Source of the DNA: Microcoleus sp. FACHB-831
GTDB taxonomy: Bacteria; Cyanobacteriota; Cyanobacteriia; Cyanobacteriales; FACHB-T130
Direction of reading: 5' to 3'
NCBI RefSeq assembly: GCF_014695585.1
Contig: NZ_JACJON010000075.1
Coordinates: forward strand, 1 to 64,000
Length of the DNA: 64,000 nucleotides
In this document: in pieces, positions 8,087 to 19,220 of the stretch
Layout of the letters: each line of letters begins with the position of its first letter
Numbering within the stretch: the stretch's first letter is position 1
Notes under the pieces: generated by a model
Databases searched by the model: none
What the model was told of the DNA's origin: nothing
What the model saw: the letters and a program-made list of their open reading frames with translations, nothing else
Position numbers and translations under genes: made by a program

Positions 8087-9124
8087 TTACTTGATTACCT
8101 TTTGAGCATTTTGCTCAATTGTCTTAATCAACTGCGATACTTGCTGTGGGGTTTTTACGGGTGCAGCCGGAGCAGTTACCGAGGGCCAAGCGGTTTTCAG
8201 TTGAGTCATGCTGTCAGAGATCGCTTTATGGGCTTCGGGATTCTCTTTTGCCATTTGGCCAGAAATATTTTTGTAGAGGCTATCGGCATAGTTGACAAAT
8301 CCGCGCGAATCTTGATATTCAATTGCCGCAGACACTTTACCGTTGGCGATCGCTGCCCCATATTCAGAGTTTGCCGCATCCAGCAACCCGTTAATTACCT
8401 GTAACACAAATTTGGGTGAGGAGCGCTGTGCTTCTGGTAAACCCGCGATCGCCGTATCAACTGCTTGCATCGACGACGCAAAATTAGTCTTAACCTTGGC
8501 ATCCTTCGGATTTGCTTTCACCAAATCTTGTAAACCGATCAAAGTTGTCTTAAATTCTTTGACATTGCGCTCCTGCAACTGCTCTTCTACATCTACATAA
8601 ATCTCTTCAACTGGATGACCTATGTGAGGTTCTGCTTGCTTTGGCAGTTGCCCATCCAAAAGCTCTTGGGCAACTATTAGATGCCCTTTCATTAACCCTA
8701 GCTTGGTCATGTAGTCAACATCTTTAGCTTCTCCCGTAAGTACCACATCCTCAATTGTCACCATGTCTTTAATTTGGTCAAACTGCGGTTGACTGATGAC
8801 CTTTTTCGACACTAATTCTTCAGGACTGGCATAGGGACGGCTGCCTTGAATCTTATTAGAAAGTGCTGGTATTCCTAATTTTGCTTCTAATTTATCCAAC
8901 TCGGACAAAATAGCGCTGTTGATGTTGATTTTCTTGCCACCACCGTGATTGTGAGCAGTAGTTTCGGTGCTGGAAGTACTTGCCACCGGGGATGCACTAG
9001 CAGCTGGGGAAGTGTTAGCACTTGGGGAAGATGTGTTGCCGTTGTTGGAGGCATCGCCGCAGGCGCTTAGAGAAATCAGAGTGGCGATCGCCGCAGCAAG
9101 AGATAAGGAACGAAAACAGCGCAT
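8087..9124 (-). CDS. Lipoprotein with ComEA-like helix-hairpin-helix and a helical His-rich domain, iron-cluster associated
   Basis: A 345-residue exported lipoprotein: signal peptide with lipobox LISLSAC (lipidated Cys22), then a Ser/Ala/Thr linker and a His-rich patch AHNHGGGKK. Residues about 66-122 (INSAILSELDKLEAKLGIPA and following) match the helix-hairpin-helix pattern of ComEA/psbU-like proteins. The C-terminal 220 residues are all-helical, with a motif GHLIVAQELL followed by EPHIGHPVEEIY whose His and Glu could bind metal. It sits between a ferroxidase-type multicopper oxidase and bacterioferritin. I infer a periplasmic iron-binding or docking role like that of EfeO, but the architecture is not one I recognise as characterised. 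Confidence 0.7.
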   Translation of the reverse strand: MRCFRSLSLAAAIATLISLSACGDASNNGNTSSPSANTSPAASASPVASTSSTETTAHNHGGGKKININSAILSELDKLEAKLGIPALSNKIQGSRPYASPEELVSKKVISQPQFDQIKDMVTIEDVVLTGEAKDVDYMTKLGLMKGHLIVAQELLDGQLPKQAEPHIGHPVEEIYVDVEEQLQERNVKEFKTTLIGLQDLVKANPKDAKVKTNFASSMQAVDTAIAGLPEAQRSSPKFVLQVINGLLDAANSEYGAAIANGKVSAAIEYQDSRGFVNYADSLYKNISGQMAKENPEAHKAISDSMTQLKTAWPSVTAPAAPVKTPQQVSQLIKTIEQNAQKVIK

Positions 9125-9178
9125 AATTGTAAATTCCGCAAATATTTTCTAAATGGCAATTGAAGGTTTTATTATCCC

Positions 9179-9205
9179 AGTAGTTGACAAATTATATCAA
9201 CTACT
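9179..9205. terminator. Inverted repeat between multicopper oxidase and lipoprotein genes
   Basis: Perfect 9-bp stem AGTAGTTGA / TCAACTACT with a 9-nt AT-rich loop, in the 97-bp gap downstream of the multicopper oxidase stop. It may be an intercistronic attenuator or mRNA-stability hairpin. Confidence 0.45.
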
Positions 9206-9221
9206 TTGCTAAAATTTTCAA

Positions 9222-10232
9222 CTAAGTAGGAGGTATTACCTCAAACGCGCCCATGCAACCAGCCTCAGCAATATAATCTTGATGGGGGTGAAACATATAC
9301 TTGCCCGGATAGCGATAGGAAAATTCTAGGATGTGCCTCTCAGTCGTACCCATCGTAATCACATCCGTGTCTTCTCTAGGCGTAAGGGTGCGTCCAGTGG
9401 GATATACCCCAAACATATTGGCGTGCAAGTGAAACGTAGCCGCCGCATCCCATTCAATCATGTTGAGGACGTATAGCCGCACTTTCTGATGTTGGTAAAT
9501 AGGGATGGGATGCATCATGTAGTAATCCGGTATCCCATTAAAAGCATAAAATTCGTTTCGCCTGTCCTCATTCACGTCATAACCAGCCATTACCAGCACC
9601 ATTTCATCGGCTGGGGGACGTGCTTTTGGCGGATCGATGATGAACATCCCATAGAGTCCTTTACCGATATGTCGCGTTACTGGTTCAACGTGGCAATGGT
9701 AAAGGTGGACGCCAAAAGGTTCGGCATCAAATTCATAAATAGTGGCAGCACCATTGCGTATTGGACGAATACCATCCATATCGGCGTGATGGATGCCATG
9801 AAAATGCATCGAGTGGGAATGCCCGCCTTGGTTGAGGAAAACTACCCGGACGCGATCGCCCTCTGTTACTCTTAGCGTTGGTCCCGGTACGCGATTGTTG
9901 AAATTCCAAGTGTTGAAGGTGACTGCGCTATTGAGTTGTACTGTAGAGTTTGTCGCAGTAATCCGAAATTCTCTAACCGTGCGCCCGTTTTCGCGTTTAA
10001 CAGTACCATAATCAAAATCCCGCAACACCTGCATGGGGTTTATGCCTGCGTTGCTTGTTGCTGGATGGCTGGGTAGTGGCGGTATTTTAACCTGTGCTGA
10101 TGTTGCGTTCTGTTTGGCTAGCTGCTGCAAGGCTAGCGCTGTTCCCGTTATCCCCATTCCAGCCAGCCCTAGCTTGAGAATTTGGCGGCGATTCCACAGG
10201 TCAGTTGTCTTGAGCAGAAAACGGTCTGGCAT
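9222..10232 (-). CDS. Two-domain multicopper oxidase, Tat-exported (probable ferroxidase)
   Basis: A 336-residue cupredoxin protein. The N-terminus has a twin-arginine signal, RRQILKLGLAGMG, so it is exported folded. Copper motifs are visible in domain 1 (MHFHGIHH; LYHCHVEPVTRHIGKGLYG) and domain 2 (ATFHLHANMFG; MFHPHQDYIAEAGCMG). At this length it has two cupredoxin domains rather than the usual three, so it belongs with two-domain laccases or nitrite-reductase-like oxidases that act as trimers. A Fur-box match 54 bases upstream and the FTR1 permease in the same cluster argue for Fe(II) oxidation in the periplasm. Copper detoxification or another phenol-oxidase activity cannot be excluded. 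Confidence 0.85.
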   Translation of the reverse strand: MPDRFLLKTTDLWNRRQILKLGLAGMGITGTALALQQLAKQNATSAQVKIPPLPSHPATSNAGINPMQVLRDFDYGTVKRENGRTVREFRITATNSTVQLNSAVTFNTWNFNNRVPGPTLRVTEGDRVRVVFLNQGGHSHSMHFHGIHHADMDGIRPIRNGAATIYEFDAEPFGVHLYHCHVEPVTRHIGKGLYGMFIIDPPKARPPADEMVLVMAGYDVNEDRRNEFYAFNGIPDYYMMHPIPIYQHQKVRLYVLNMIEWDAAATFHLHANMFGVYPTGRTLTPREDTDVITMGTTERHILEFSYRYPGKYMFHPHQDYIAEAGCMGAFEVIPPT

Positions 10233-10285
10233 GAACAGCTTTATTGAAAATTATTCCTAAATATTTTACCAAAAATTTAGACATG

Positions 10286-10304
10286 TTTAATGTTAATCAT
10301 TCTC
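10286..10304 (-). promoter_or_regulatory. Fur box upstream of the iron cluster
   Basis: The 19-mer TTTAATGTTAATCATTCTC matches the Fur consensus GATAATGATAATCATTATC at 15 of 19 positions by direct comparison. It lies 54 bases upstream of the multicopper oxidase start, where a repressor would block the promoter when iron is sufficient. Confidence 0.65.
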
Positions 10305-10551
10305 AAGAGGCCCGGGGATATTAGTTATAAATTTTTAGGGGTATAAAAACTAACAAGTTGAAGGCGAGATAACCGACAACTTTTGCGAAGTCGGGGATCT
10401 GAACAAGATCCTGAGCAGACACCGCAATAGATGCGTTTCGCGAGTGGCGATCGCAACAAATTAAGGACAAAAAATAACAACCGTTTTGGCTGTTTGCCGA
10501 GAATTGTTAGTTTTTAGTAATGGCGTGCTTCACCTACTCCTAGAAATAAAA
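10305..10551. other. Intergenic spacer upstream of the iron cluster
   Basis: No gene seen. It contains an imperfect palindrome around CCGACAACTT...AAGTCGG (about 10372-10395), which looks like a dispersed cyanobacterial intergenic repeat, and a HIP1 copy. The hybrid-kinase terminator begins at 10552. Confidence 0.5.
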
Positions 10552-10593
10552 AATTAGCGAGGCTGAATTTAAACTAATTCAGCCTCGCTAATT
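10552..10593 (-). terminator. Strong terminator hairpin of the hybrid-kinase gene
   Basis: An 18-bp perfect inverted repeat with a 6-nt loop (10552-10569 and 10576-10593), 15 bases past the stop codon. The stem core GCGAGGCTGAA is GC-rich and flanked by A/T tracts, so it should terminate transcription of the 6.9-kb gene. Confidence 0.8.
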
Positions 10594-10608
10594 CTTAATT
10601 GATGAATT

Positions 10609-13600
10609 TTACGAGATCAGATAACGGTGCAAGAGAGTGAGCAGTTGCTCGGTATCAACAGGTTTAGTGATGTAATCCGAGGCGCCAGCTTCGATACACT
10701 TCTCGCGATCGCCCTTCATGGCCTTAGCCGTCAAGGCAATCATTGGCAGCGTCTTGAACTCCTCAATCTGGCGTATAGCCTGCATCGTCTCATACCCATC
10801 CATCTCCGGCATCATCACATCCATCAACACAACCGCGATATCAGGCGTGTTTTGCAGCATGCTAATTCCGTCCCGGCCATTGTCTGCATACACCACCTCC
10901 ATCTGATAGCGCTCCAACATACTAGCCAGAGCAAAAACATTGCGAGCATCGTCATCGACGATCAACACTTTGCGTCCAACTAAAGCGGAGGCTGTTACAT
11001 CTAGCGATACGCGGCTCGCTTCGCGTTGGGTTTGGGCATCAGGGGTTGTTGATTGGATACTGGGTGCAGAATTCTGAGTTGGAGGCGTCTGCAAAGGCTG
11101 CCGCACTTCCTGGCCAACATTTGCAACAGGTGCCGCAGAGGTAGCTACGGGCAAATTCTTGCGAACTCGGTTAAGAAACACGCAGGTTTCGTCCACCAGC
11201 CGATCGAGCGAGCGATCGTCCTTGGTAATCACCATATCTGCCATCCGCTTTAGTTGAGCATCTTCGCTGTAACTAAGCTCTCTCCCCGTATACACGATGA
11301 TGGGTACAGACCAGAGCTTTAGCTCCTGCCGGATCTGCTCGATAAGCTGGAAACCAGAGATATCAGGCAGCTTCAAATCAAGTACCACGCAATCAAAGGT
11401 TTTGGTTTTTAGTTCCCTCAGCGCAGCTTCACCAGTATCGGCGACAGTCGTTTTCAGATCGCTATTTCCCAGACCTTCGACAATGGTTTGACGTTGCAGC
11501 ACATCATCTTCAACCAGCAGTAAGTGTTTCAACTTCGGTGTGGAACGGGTATCTGTCGCAGAACTGCCATCTTTCCCGTTAAGCGCACTTTGGGTAGCTA
11601 GGTTGGCAAACGCCTGAGACAAAGTTTCGCTGCTAACAGGCTTTCTCATATAAGCGATCGCGCCTTGTTGCAAGCTACGCTGCTGGCACTCCTCGACCGA
11701 TACAATGTGAATCGGAATGTGACGAGTTTTGGGGTTTTCTTTCAGCCGCTCTAAAATCGTCCAACCATCGATCACTGGCAAATTAATGTCGAGGGCGATC
11801 GCATCCGGCATATACTCCTGGGCCAGATTCAGCCCTTCATCGCCGCGCAAAGCCACAATAGCCTTAAAGCCCCTTTGCCGTGCCATATCCAAAAGGATGC
11901 GAGCAAAATTTGTATCATCCTCAACAATCAAAAACTTGCGATCGCCAGGCTGAATATCCCCTCGGTCATCAACAATTTGCGGCAGCGGCGCCATATCAAC
12001 TTCTCTTGTCACCGCCACATTCTGGCTCGGTGGTGACTGACTAGCATTAACAACATGAGTATTGGAAATTGAAGATTGGGGAACAACCTGCGGACTAACA
12101 CCCACCGAATTAGCAGCAGTTGTGCTTCCCGTTCCTACCACAGTCGCCTCTAAAGTTCTCAGCGTCGAAGCATAAGTTTTTGCTACCCCCTCAGCATTAC
12201 TTTGCACCTTAACCGGAGTAGGCACATAAGTCTGGGGCAGATACAGCGTAAACTTGCTACCCACGCCTAGCTGACTCACCAAGCGAATCTCCCCATGCAG
12301 CAGACGAGCGATTTCCCGGCTAATAGACAAGCCCAACCCAGTACCGCCGTATTTGCGGCTAGTCGTCCCATCCGCCTGCTGGAACGCCTCAAAAATTACC
12401 CTCTGCTTATCTCCCGGAATACCAATTCCCGTGTCGCTTACCGAGAAGGCGACTACACACTCGGCACGATTTAGCGCCTCGTGATCCATACTCCAGCCCT
12501 CAGTTGCCAACCCGACGTGCAAAGTTACCTGACCCTTATCAGTAAACTTAAAGGCATTAGAAAGCAGATTTTTCAACACCTGTTGCAAACGCTTCGAGTC
12601 AGTGTGGATAGCGCGGGGCAAAAACTCGCTCGTCTGGATGATAAAACCAATACCCTTATCCTGCGCTACTTGGCGGAACGTTCGATCCATATAATCTCCC
12701 AAGTCCGCAAACACTACTTGGTCGATATCAACTACCATCGTTCCTGACTCGATCTTTGCCAAATCGAGGATGTCATTAATCAGCGACAGCAAATCGGTTC
12801 CTGCTGCATGAATTGTTTGTGCAAACTCTACTTGTCGCTTGCTCAAATTGGCGTCGGCATTATCAGCAAGTAACCGAGCTAAAATCAACAAACTATTCAG
12901 CGGCGTTCGCAATTCGTGCGACATATTTGCCAGAAACTCAGACTTATATTTAGAAGTCAAAGCCAGTTGTTCGGCTTTTTCTTCCAGCGCCAGCCGTGCT
13001 TGTTCGATTTCGCTGTTCTTGCGCTCCACCTCGTGGTTTTGCTGAGATAACAATCGCGCTTTTTCTGCCAACTCTTCGTTGGTTTGCTGCAACTCTTCTT
13101 GCTGATTTTTCAACAATTCTTCTGAAGCTTGCAGCGATTTTGCTTGTTGTTCCAGTCGCTTGTTGGTGTCTGTGAGTTCTTTCTGCTGACTTTGCAGTTC
13201 TTCGGTCAAAGACTGCGACTGTTTGAGCAACTCTTCAGTACGCATACTCGCCGCGATCGTATTCAACACGATGGCAATGCTTTCAGTCAGTTGGTCGAAG
13301 AACGTCAGGTGAATTTCGCTAAAGCGGCGGAAAGATGCTAGCTCGATCACCGCCGTTACCTGCCCTTCAAACAGTACTGGCAAGACGACTACATTTAGAG
13401 GTGTGGCTTCTCCCAACCCAGAACTAATTTTTATGTAGTCGTAGGGTACTTCAGTCAGCAAAATCCGCTCTTTTTCCAGGGCGCATTGTCCCACCAGACC
13501 TTCACCCATATGGAACTGGTTCGCTAAATGCTTGCGCTCTCGGTAAGCATATGTACTAACCAGTTTCAAGATTGGCTGACCGACGCCAGCCGTATCCATT

Positions 13601-16600
13601 AGATAGAAGACACCGTGCTGCGCGGACACTAGGGGAGTTAGCTCAGATAAAATTAACTTCGAGACAGTCTCCAAGTCTCGCTGACCCTGCAACATCCGGG
13701 TAAACTTGGCTAAGTTCGTCTTCAGCCAGTCTTGTTCCGTATTCTTCTGCGTGGTTTCGCGCAGATTGGCAATCATCTGGTTGATGTTGTCTTTCAGGAT
13801 GGCAACTTCACCCTGCGTTTCAACGGAAATAGATCGGGTCAGGTCGCCCTTGGTAACGGCTGTAGCTACTTCAGCGATCGCTCGTACCTGTGTAGTCAGG
13901 TTTGCCGCCATCGCGTTCACGTTGTCCGTCAAATCTCGCCAAGTTCCCGCAGCACCAGGCACCTTCGCCTGACCGCCCAACTTACCTTCAATCCCCACCT
14001 CACGCGCCACGCTTGTCACCTGATCGGCAAACGTCGCCAGAGTGTCAATCATCTCGTTAATCGTATCGGCCAAAGTCGCAATCTCGCCCTTAGCCTCCAA
14101 CGCCAACTTGCGTTTCAAGTCGCCATTTGCCACCGCCGTAACCACGCGAGCGATATTACGCACTTGGGCTGTCAAGTTACCCGCCATCGAGTTCACGCTG
14201 TCTGTCAAGTCCTTCCAGGTTCCGGCAACTCCCTTCACCTCTGCTTGACCGCCCAGCTTACCTTCCGTTCCCACTTCGCGGGCAACCCTGGTTACTTCAC
14301 TCGCAAACGAGTTTAGCTGATCCACCATGATGTTTATGGTGTTTTTCAGCTCTAAGATTTCCCCTTTTACATCTACGGTGATTTTCTTAGACAAGTCGCC
14401 ATTCGCCACCGCCTTAGTAACTTCGGCGATATTTCGCACTTGTCCTGTCAGATTCCCCGCCATCAAGTTCACGTTGTCTGTCAGGTCTTTCCAGGTTCCG
14501 GCAACTCCCCGGACATACGCTTGACCGCCCAACTTACCTTCCGTACCCACCTCTTTCGCAACCCGCGTTACTTCACTCGCAAAAGAGTTAAGCTGATCGA
14601 CCATGATGTTGATGGTATTCTTCAGCTCTAAAATTTCCCCTCGCACATCTACAGTGATTTTCTTCGAGAGGTCGCCCATTGCCACCGCCGTCGTCACTTC
14701 GGCAATGTTTCGCACTTGGGCTGTCAGATTGCCTGCCATCAAGTTTACGTTGTCGGTCAGGTCTTTCCAGGTTCCGGCAACTCCCTTCACCTCGGCTTGC
14801 ACGCCCAGCTTCCCTTCCGTTCCCACCTCTCGCGCCACCCTAGTTACTTCACTGGCGAAGGAACTAAGTTGATCCACCATGATGTTGACGGTGTTCTTCA
14901 GTTCTAAGATTTCGCCTTTTACGTCTACGGTGATTTTCTTGGATAAGTCGCCGTTAGCTACAGCCGTTGTAACTTCGGCGATGTTTCGCACTTGGGCTGT
15001 CAAGGAACCTGCCATGAAGTTCACGCTGTCGGTCAGATCCTTCCAGGTTCCGGCAACACCGCGCACTTCGGCTTGACCGCCTAATTTACCATCTGCGCCC
15101 ACCTCGCGGGCTACCCTGGTTACTTCACTCGCGAAGGAGTTTAGCTGGTCAACCATCGTGTTGATGGTCTTTTTCAGCTCTAAGATTTCGCCGCGTACAT
15201 CTACAGTAATTTTCTTAGAAAGGTCGCCGTTAGCGATCGCGGTCGCAACTTCGGCAATGTTTCGCACCTGTCCTGTCAGGTTGCCTGCCATCGAGTTCAC
15301 GCTGTCGGTCAGGTCTTTCCAGGTTCCAGCAACTCCTCGCACTTCTGCTTGCACGCCGAGTTTGCCTTCCGTTCCCACCTCTCGCGCTACCCTAGTTACC
15401 TCACTAGCAAAGGAGTTTAGCTGATCCACCATCGTGTTGACGGTGTTTTTCAGCTCTAGCATCTCTCCTTTTACGTCTACTGTAATTTTCTTGGATAAGT
15501 CGCCGTTAGCTACAGCCGTCGTGACGGCGGCGATATTTCGCACCTGCGCTGTCAAAGACCCTGCCATAAAGTTCACGTTGTCGGTCAAATCTTTCCAAGT
15601 TCCGGCAACTCCCCGCACTTCGGCTTGACCGCCCAACTTACCTTCCGCGCCCACTTCGCGGGCAACCCTAGTTACCTCACTAGCAAACGAGTTTAGCTGA
15701 TCCACCATCGTGTTGACGGTGTTTTTCAGTTCTAAGATTTCGCCTTTTACGTCTACTGTAATTTTCTTGGATAAGTCGCCATTAGCTACAGCCGTTGTAA
15801 CTTCAGCGATGTTTCGCACCTGGGATGTCAGGTTGCCTGCCATCGAATTCACGCTATCGGTCAAGTCTTTCCAAGTTCCGGCGACTCCCTTCACTTCTGC
15901 TTGACCGCCCAGTTTGCCGTCGGTACCCACTTCGCGGGCTACCCTAGTTACTTCAGAGGCGAAGGAAGAAAGCTGATCCACCATGATGTTGAGGGTGTTT
16001 TTCAGCTCTAAGATTTCGCCTTTTACATCTACAGTAATTTTCTTAGAAAGGTCGCCATTAGCGATCGCTGTCGCAACTTCGGCGATATTTCGCACTTGTC
16101 CTGTCAGATTCCCTGCCATCAAGTTCACGTTGTCGGTCAAATCTTTCCAGGTTCCGGCAACTCCTTTCACCTCGGCTTGCACGCCCAGTTTTCCTTCCGT
16201 TCCCACCTCGCGGGCCACCCTGGTTACTTCGCTCGCAAAGGAAGAAAGCTGATCCACCATGATGTTTATGGTGTTCTTCAGCTCTAAGATTTCCCCTTTT
16301 ACATCTACGGTAATTTTCTTGGATAAGTCGCCGTTAGCTACAGCCGTCGTAACATCAGCGATATTTCGTACTTGGGCTGTCAAGTTACCCGCCATCGAGT
16401 TCACGCTGTCGGTCAAGTCCTTCCAGGTTCCGGCAACTCCCTTCACCTCTGCTTGACCGCCCAGCTTACCTTCCGTACCCACTTCGCGGGCTACCCTGGT
16501 TACTTCACTCGCAAAGGAGTTTAGCTGATCCACCATGATGTTGATGGTGTTTTTCAGCTCTAAAATCTCGCCTTTTACGTCTACAGTGATTTTCTTAGAC

Positions 16601-17538
16601 AAGTCGCCGTTAGCTACAGCCTTAGTAACTTCGGCGATATTTCGCACTTGTCCTGTCAGATTCCCCGCCATCAAGTTTACGTTGTCGGTCAAATCTTTCC
16701 AGGTTCCGGCAACTCCTTTCACCTCGGCTTGCACGCCCAACTTACCTTCAGTTCCAACCTCGCGGGCTACCCGCGTTACCTCACTAGCAAACGAATTGAG
16801 CTGATCTACCATGATGTTGATGGTGTTTTTCAGCTCTAAAATTTCGCCTTTTACGTCTACAGTGATTTTCTTAGACAAGTCGCCGTTAGCTACAGCCGTC
16901 GTCACTTCGGCAATGTTTCGCACTTGGGCTGTCAGATTGCCTGCCATCAAGTTTACGTTGTCCGTCAGGTCTTTCCAGGTTCCGGCAACTCCCTTCACCT
17001 CGGCTTGCACGCCCAACTTACCTTCCGTTCCCACCTCTCGCGCCACCCTGGTTACTTCGCTTGCAAAGGAACCAAGCTGCTCCACCATTGTGTTGACTAT
17101 TTGGGCGGTTTGCAAAAATTCGCCTTTGAGGGGTCTGCCTTCGATTTCTAGAGCGATGGTTTGAGATAAGTCGCCATTGGCTACAGCGCGGATGACGTGG
17201 GCTGTTTCGGCCATAGGCTGAACTAAATCGGTAATGAGGGTATTTACCGAATCAACGCACGCTGTCCACGAGCCTCTGGCGGCTCCCAGTGAGGCTCGCT
17301 GGGCTATTTTTCCTTCTTTACCAACAACTGTGCTGATCCGCTTGAACTCCTCGACCATCCTTTCGTTCATCTCGATGATGTCGTTGAGGGTGTCGCATAT
17401 TTTCCCACCCAGGCCAGTCTGGTCTATAGGCATCCGCGCTGTAAAGTCACCTTTTTTCACAGCAACCAGAGTTTCTAGTAGCTGTGTTATATCCAACTGA
17501 TTATTCTGACTGTCCTGGGTTACTTGTTCAGTTGTCAT
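10609..17538 (-). CDS. Giant soluble poly-HAMP hybrid histidine kinase with three receiver domains
   Basis: A 2309-residue cytoplasmic sensor with no transmembrane segment. Residues 1-1260 are a chain of about fourteen GDL-type HAMP modules (for example [13 protein letters not shown]) alternating with divergent HAMP modules ([20 protein letters not shown]); ten repeat units are nearly identical. Then come a GAF domain (about 1275-1425), a Gln/Glu-rich coiled coil, HisKA with His1541 in MSHELRTPL, an HATPase domain with GTGLGLSIS (about 1730), and three receivers with phospho-acceptors Asp1917, Asp2054 and Asp2240. The order resembles fungal Nik1-type osmosensing kinases and cyanobacterial relatives, but with more HAMPs. 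Stimulus unknown; the poly-HAMP rod probably relays conformational change. AGGAA precedes the ATG. Confidence 0.93.
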   Translation of the reverse strand: MTTEQVTQDSQNNQLDITQLLETLVAVKKGDFTARMPIDQTGLGGKICDTLNDIIEMNERMVEEFKRISTVVGKEGKIAQRASLGAARGSWTACVDSVNTLITDLVQPMAETAHVIRAVANGDLSQTIALEIEGRPLKGEFLQTAQIVNTMVEQLGSFASEVTRVAREVGTEGKLGVQAEVKGVAGTWKDLTDNVNLMAGNLTAQVRNIAEVTTAVANGDLSKKITVDVKGEILELKNTINIMVDQLNSFASEVTRVAREVGTEGKLGVQAEVKGVAGTWKDLTDNVNLMAGNLTGQVRNIAEVTKAVANGDLSKKITVDVKGEILELKNTINIMVDQLNSFASEVTRVAREVGTEGKLGGQAEVKGVAGTWKDLTDSVNSMAGNLTAQVRNIADVTTAVANGDLSKKITVDVKGEILELKNTINIMVDQLSSFASEVTRVAREVGTEGKLGVQAEVKGVAGTWKDLTDNVNLMAGNLTGQVRNIAEVATAIANGDLSKKITVDVKGEILELKNTLNIMVDQLSSFASEVTRVAREVGTDGKLGGQAEVKGVAGTWKDLTDSVNSMAGNLTSQVRNIAEVTTAVANGDLSKKITVDVKGEILELKNTVNTMVDQLNSFASEVTRVAREVGAEGKLGGQAEVRGVAGTWKDLTDNVNFMAGSLTAQVRNIAAVTTAVANGDLSKKITVDVKGEMLELKNTVNTMVDQLNSFASEVTRVAREVGTEGKLGVQAEVRGVAGTWKDLTDSVNSMAGNLTGQVRNIAEVATAIANGDLSKKITVDVRGEILELKKTINTMVDQLNSFASEVTRVAREVGADGKLGGQAEVRGVAGTWKDLTDSVNFMAGSLTAQVRNIAEVTTAVANGDLSKKITVDVKGEILELKNTVNIMVDQLSSFASEVTRVAREVGTEGKLGVQAEVKGVAGTWKDLTDNVNLMAGNLTAQVRNIAEVTTAVAMGDLSKKITVDVRGEILELKNTINIMVDQLNSFASEVTRVAKEVGTEGKLGGQAYVRGVAGTWKDLTDNVNLMAGNLTGQVRNIAEVTKAVANGDLSKKITVDVKGEILELKNTINIMVDQLNSFASEVTRVAREVGTEGKLGGQAEVKGVAGTWKDLTDSVNSMAGNLTAQVRNIARVVTAVANGDLKRKLALEAKGEIATLADTINEMIDTLATFADQVTSVAREVGIEGKLGGQAKVPGAAGTWRDLTDNVNAMAANLTTQVRAIAEVATAVTKGDLTRSISVETQGEVAILKDNINQMIANLRETTQKNTEQDWLKTNLAKFTRMLQGQRDLETVSKLILSELTPLVSAQHGVFYLMDTAGVGQPILKLVSTYAYRERKHLANQFHMGEGLVGQCALEKERILLTEVPYDYIKISSGLGEATPLNVVVLPVLFEGQVTAVIELASFRRFSEIHLTFFDQLTESIAIVLNTIAASMRTEELLKQSQSLTEELQSQQKELTDTNKRLEQQAKSLQASEELLKNQQEELQQTNEELAEKARLLSQQNHEVERKNSEIEQARLALEEKAEQLALTSKYKSEFLANMSHELRTPLNSLLILARLLADNADANLSKRQVEFAQTIHAAGTDLLSLINDILDLAKIESGTMVVDIDQVVFADLGDYMDRTFRQVAQDKGIGFIIQTSEFLPRAIHTDSKRLQQVLKNLLSNAFKFTDKGQVTLHVGLATEGWSMDHEALNRAECVVAFSVSDTGIGIPGDKQRVIFEAFQQADGTTSRKYGGTGLGLSISREIARLLHGEIRLVSQLGVGSKFTLYLPQTYVPTPVKVQSNAEGVAKTYASTLRTLEATVVGTGSTTAANSVGVSPQVVPQSSISNTHVVNASQSPPSQNVAVTREVDMAPLPQIVDDRGDIQPGDRKFLIVEDDTNFARILLDMARQRGFKAIVALRGDEGLNLAQEYMPDAIALDINLPVIDGWTILERLKENPKTRHIPIHIVSVEECQQRSLQQGAIAYMRKPVSSETLSQAFANLATQSALNGKDGSSATDTRSTPKLKHLLLVEDDVLQRQTIVEGLGNSDLKTTVADTGEAALRELKTKTFDCVVLDLKLPDISGFQLIEQIRQELKLWSVPIIVYTGRELSYSEDAQLKRMADMVITKDDRSLDRLVDETCVFLNRVRKNLPVATSAAPVANVGQEVRQPLQTPPTQNSAPSIQSTTPDAQTQREASRVSLDVTASALVGRKVLIVDDDARNVFALASMLERYQMEVVYADNGRDGISMLQNTPDIAVVLMDVMMPEMDGYETMQAIRQIEEFKTLPMIALTAKAMKGDREKCIEAGASDYITKPVDTEQLLTLLHRYLIS
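14327..17086 (-). repeat. Ten tandem 276-bp repeats encoding HAMP pairs
   Basis: Unit boundaries fall every 276 bp (14327, 14603, 14879, 15155 and so on to 16811) without any insertion or deletion, each coding 92 residues (one canonical plus one divergent HAMP). Units differ by scattered substitutions. A more divergent eleventh unit occupies about 14051-14326. The array should be prone to copy-number change by recombination. Confidence 0.95.
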
Positions 17539-18079
17539 ATTTTTTCCTACTTGAAATTATTTTTAGTTACTTTTTCTGATAAAGAGGATGCTGGGGAGTT
17601 CTTAACCCTAGAAGCAGGCGATCGCCCCACTAAGGGCAATTTTCGGTTACTCAATTGGGTAGATGAATTTTAAGATAACATCTGAAAACAAAAGACGCTC
17701 AAATCCGCACGCCTTGAAATTCTTACTCCAGCGTAATAGTGAATAGCCTGCATAACCGGATGTAAAATTTGACGATTCATGATTTGTAACATTTGCCTAA
17801 ATATAGGTATTTAGACTGGTGTATAGCGAGTCGTACCCCAACTTAAATACAACAGCCCTACCTAGCCTAATATCTAACGTCTTACTTTTGGTAGATGCGC
17901 TATTTTTTAAACCTTATCTACCTTTTAGCAAACTTGCGTTGCTTAACTTTTCACAAACAATACTTGCACATCTTTCCAAACTTGACGCAGGGTTATTGGA
18001 ACTGACGATCTAGGAGTTTTCAGAGGGAATTAGCAATCACCACTTACAAATTACAACGGCCAATGCCTAAGTGCCAATT
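17539..18079. other. Intergenic region upstream of the hybrid kinase
   Basis: About 540 bp with no convincing gene; a 64-codon plus-strand frame (17819-18013) has no recognisable features. It must contain the minus-strand promoter of the hybrid kinase, which I cannot pinpoint. One HIP1-like site is present near 17620. Confidence 0.5.
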
Positions 18080-18574
18080 TTAATGATGAATCTGTAAATT
18101 CAATAGATAATGACCCATCTGGACTTTTTCTGACCATAGTTCGTATTCCAAATGTAGAGAAACGGGCAAGGGGCCACCTTCTAAGATCAGTTTGCGGGTA
18201 TAGTTACGCATGCGTAATGGGGCATTTCCCCTAGCTGACTCGCTGTGCAACCAATAGCGGCTGATGCCATAAATGCCAGTTTCCCAAAGGTGACGATAAC
18301 TGGTTTTGCCATTTCCCTGCATTGTCATAATCACCCGATAAGGCGAAAGTTCCAGCCACAAAAGTCGGGGGCTGTTATCGGGTGGCTGTGCGGACACGTC
18401 TGGTGTCTCGTCAGGTTCTGGCTCTCTGTCGGGAATGCCTGGTTCAGTCAACAGCAGGTGAAACCGCTCTTTGTCTTTTTGATATAGGGTGGCAGAGGTT
18501 TCGATGGTAGACCAGAAGGGTAAGTCTGTAGATACCATCGATAGACAAACGGGCCTGCGGTGATGCGTGAGCAT
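18080..18574 (-). CDS. Hypothetical protein (164 aa)
   Basis: An unrecognised soluble protein of about 164 residues from the ATG at 18574; the frame is open to a TTG at 18604, and another ATG lies at 18538. It has a Pro/Glu/Asp-rich central linker (REPEPDETPDVSAQPP) and a C-terminal beta-rich half with aromatic and basic residues (PYRVIMTMQGNGKTSYRHLW; MRNYTRKLILEGG). No signal peptide or membrane segment. It is isolated between the hybrid kinase upstream region and the tRNA gene. Codon use matches the surroundings, so it is probably genuine and conserved in related cyanobacteria, but no function is suggested. Confidence 0.55.
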   Translation of the reverse strand: MLTHHRRPVCLSMVSTDLPFWSTIETSATLYQKDKERFHLLLTEPGIPDREPEPDETPDVSAQPPDNSPRLLWLELSPYRVIMTMQGNGKTSYRHLWETGIYGISRYWLHSESARGNAPLRMRNYTRKLILEGGPLPVSLHLEYELWSEKVQMGHYLLNLQIHH

Positions 18575-18701
18575 ACAAGGTGATATTTGGAAGGGACAAA
18601 TCAAGCATAACTCTACCGCTTATCCCAAGTATGAGGAGGCTGCCCACCATATGCTTAATCTTGGGGGTGTAGGTGAGATATAAAAAATTTTTCCAGGGGG
18701 C

Positions 18702-18731
18702 TTGTCAAATCCTATATGGTACGGCTATGAT
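18702..18731 (+). promoter_or_regulatory. Sigma-70-type promoter of the split tRNA gene
   Basis: TTGTCA (18702-18707) and TATGAT (18726-18731) are separated by 18 bp. Initiation would fall near 18738, about 26 bases upstream of the mature tRNA 5' end. Confidence 0.55.
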
Positions 18732-18763
18732 TACAAAGGTGTTGAAAAACGCCGAATTGACAA

Positions 18764-19135
<372 letters not shown>

Positions 19136-19138
19136 TTT

Positions 19139-19212
19139 AAAAATTTTGGATTTTAGATTTTAGATTTTGGATTGAAGAGGCAATCTAAAGTTTAAGTATT
19201 AAAATTTAAAAT
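19139..19212. repeat. AT-rich heptamer-type direct repeats
   Basis: Repeated TTTTAGA / TTTTGGA heptamers between the tRNA and the aminotransferase gene. The same repeat family appears at about 3045-3066, 31550-31567, 51462-51480 and 51570-51600, always just outside genes. It resembles the short tandemly repeated repetitive sequences known from filamentous cyanobacteria. Confidence 0.6.
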
Positions 19213-19220
19213 CCACAAAA

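Noticed and set aside
13706-17500. Many plus-strand frames with repeated [16 protein letters not shown]-like text
   Set aside because: They are antisense shadows of the tandem HAMP repeats and recur every 276 bp with the sense repeat.
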